DNA of 64,000 bases from assembly GCA_015501075.1 (NCBI GenBank), contig JADNYJ010000003.1, positions 186,001-250,000 on the forward strand, in the 5' to 3' direction. The stretch is from Gymnopilus junonius (taxonomy: Eukaryota; Basidiomycota; Agaricomycetes; Agaricales; Galerinaceae). Shown piece by piece: positions 62,371-64,000 of this stretch; positions within the stretch are counted from its first letter, which is position 1, and every line of letters begins with the position of its first letter. The notes under the pieces were generated by a model. The model had not been told where the DNA came from and did not search any database. It worked only from the letters and a program-made list of their open reading frames with translations. Made by a program: the position numbers and the translations under genes.

Positions 62371-64000
62371 ATGCAATCCGGTTGGCAGAATACATGCCTA
62401 CGCGCATTGGGACGGACTCTGACTTACAGAAATGCAAAAATTATTTCGCAGAGGTACCTTAGTACATCCCAAACTTGTAGGGCTTCGAAGGACAGAATAC
62501 CCAACATGGAAGACTTTCCCTGTGATGTGATACGGTATGTTCTGTTTTCGTATTTTCAGATATACAAGTTTTCATCGACTTTGATTCTAAGCAATTTCTC
62601 CATCATTGCCCATATTGGTACGGAATTCACTGAGGCTGTCGTGAGATGGACTTAGTACTTACATTTTCCCGCAGATCATGGCAAGTCGACTCTCGCAGAC
62701 AGGTGCTCCTTTTTCCTCACTTGCTTTTATTAGTTTTTCTCATTATATTCGGAAAATAGATTACTCGAGGTGACCGCCATCAGCACAACAGCACGAAAGC
62801 CTGCATTAAACGAAATGATAGTTAACAGGCACAATTCAGAAGAAAGTTTCAGGAAAGAATGAACAAGTTCTAGATAAGCTCAAGGTTGAACGAGAACGCG
62901 GTATTACGGGTGTGCTCTTTTATCTTATGCAATTTCCACCGACTGATGCGGCCAATCTAGTCAAGGCTCAGACTGCGAGGTAAGGTCTCGCCTACACACG
63001 ATTAAAAGGTTGATTATGAGCTGTTGTGCCTAATTCAGCATGATACACAAATTTCAGGGCAAAGAACACCTGCTCAATCTGATTGACACGCCTGTATGTG
63101 TCCTGCATGTTTTTTATTGCTAGATATTCTAAAATATTTAATATAGGGTCACGTTGATTTTGCTTGGGAAGTATCGCGGTCTTTGGCGGCTTGTCAAGGA
63201 GCCCTTTTGCTCGTATGCCCAAAACATTTACTTTTGGTCGTAGAGTCTTCCTGAATGATTCTTAAGGTTGATGCTAGTCAAGGCGTCCAAGCCCAATCAA
63301 TTTCTGTTTTTCATAACGCCAAAGAACGTGGAATCAAAATCATACCTGTTTTGAACAAGGTATTCTTCACCATTGACTATTTGGCCGCGAGTGTCTGAAA
63401 AGAGTCAGATTGACTTACCTGCTGCTCAACCGGACCGAATAACAGCGCAGATTCAGGCCACATTTGGTCTCGATCCCTCAGAGATTTTACATATATCCGC
63501 AAAAACAGGAAAAGGTGTCGAGGCCGTTTTAGAAGCGATCATAAAGCGGATACCCCCGCCAGTTGCCCGGGCCGATATACCTCTGAAAGCTTTCCTTTTC
63601 GACTCTATGTGAGCTCTAAGAGCCTGCCTTGTTTGCCTTGGATTCTTTCATACCTCCCTTATATTCAAGGTATGACAAATATCGCGGAGTGATCTCTCTA
63701 GTGAGCTTGCAAGGAGGGGTTCTGCGGAAAGGTGGCTTTTCTTCTACATACAGCGGCATGCCCATCAACGAAGTAACTCCCAGGTGACAAAATTGCTTCG
63801 TGTTATACCCGCAAAAAATACGAGATCACGGAACTGGGCATCCTACATCCTGAGGAGGTTCCAACTAAGAGCTTGAACTCTGGCCAAGTTGGTTACATTG
63901 CATGCAACATGAAACAATCATCTGAAGGTGCTCTAATCTTCTTTAGACAAAGTACACATTCTTAGCTATCATTTACCACAGCTCATATCGGTGATACTCT
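62371..64000 (+). CDS. GUF1: GUF1, mitochondrial EF4/LepA translation GTPase, 3' part missing
   Basis: Exons seen: 62371-62534, 62592-62617, 62675-62702, 62760-62769, 62822-62909, 62961-62979, 63039-63094, 63147-63212, 63267-63359, 63409-63608, 63670-63731, 63784-63927 and 63982 onward. The N-terminus is a likely mitochondrial presequence (basic, no acids in the first part). The GTPase follows: [20 protein letters not shown] (P-loop), [25 protein letters not shown] (G3), and LNKIDLP (G4), then [12 protein letters not shown] (G5). A second domain begins at [19 protein letters not shown]1 promotes accurate mitochondrial translation under stress. Exons of 10 and 19 nt are needed and fit. The protein continues beyond the window. 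Confidence 0.93.

Noticed and set aside
62760..62909. Apparent frame break in GUF1
   Set aside because: Using the acceptor at 62821 instead of 62828 gives LTGTIQKK in frame, so no anomaly exists.

Overview
The window is nuclear DNA from a filamentous basidiomycete, most likely an Agaricomycete. Nearly every gene is cut by introns of about 45-60 nt with GT..AG borders. Intergenic gaps are mostly 100-600 bp on both strands. The gene set is typical of mushroom-forming fungi: an arrestin-like protein, a macrophage-activating-glycoprotein-like GPI protein, a BRCT+Myb Rap1, a GH44 glycosidase and a Gti1/Pac2 regulator. No species can be assigned from sequence alone. Exon models were built by hand from splice signals and reading-frame continuity. 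For most genes the exon lengths sum to a multiple of three, which checks the model.

Layout. 1-1438: 3' part of a TilS/MesJ tRNA-lysidine synthase (+). 1439-2915: non-coding with an inverted repeat. 2916-4501: SRP40/NOLC1 nucleolar protein (-), divergent by 95 bp from lumazine synthase RIB4 (4597-5293, +). 5388-6564: RagA/Gtr1 GTPase (+). 6974-9314: Rap1 (-). 9887-13306: Doa1/PLAA (+). 13690-14470: histidine phosphatase (+). 14599-16834: Vcx1-like Ca2+/H+ exchanger with 18 exons (+). 18708-18885: U2 snRNA (+). 19534-21365: arrestin-like (-). 21553-22731: BRX1 (-). 23350-24776: three-KH RNA-binding protein (-). 25076-27327: ADGF/ADA2-like deaminase (-). 28244-31235: decayed GH44 gene (+). 33821-35264: GPI protein (+). 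35738-37592: coiled-coil protein, possibly HAUS3 (+). 38395-39673: TLC-domain membrane protein (+). 39989-40889: metaxin/Tom37-like (-). 41105-45325: VPS54 (+). 48901-50276: Ecl1-like, alone in a gene-poor tract (+). 53472-56702: Gid7/WDR26 (+). 57694-58981: Elongin A (-). 59838-60792: Gti1/Pac2 WOPR regulator (+). 61558-62193: Cwf18/CCDC12 (-), divergent from GUF1/EF4 (62371 to the window end, +).

Most genes are housekeeping: ribosome biogenesis (SRP40, BRX1), splicing (U2, Cwf18), ubiquitin routes (Doa1, Gid7, Elongin A), membrane traffic and ion balance (VPS54, Vcx1, RagA), mitochondria (metaxin, GUF1) and telomeres (Rap1). They are not an operon-like cluster. I found no CRISPR array, no tRNA, and no intact transposon or gene-cluster system.

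The notable points are a well-supported U2 snRNA, five introns that need GC donors, micro-exons of 10-22 nt, a GH44 gene with nonsense and frameshift lesions, and single-base frame breaks at short homopolymers in three otherwise intact genes. The last point suggests residual sequencing indels. I did not find a clearly new biological system.
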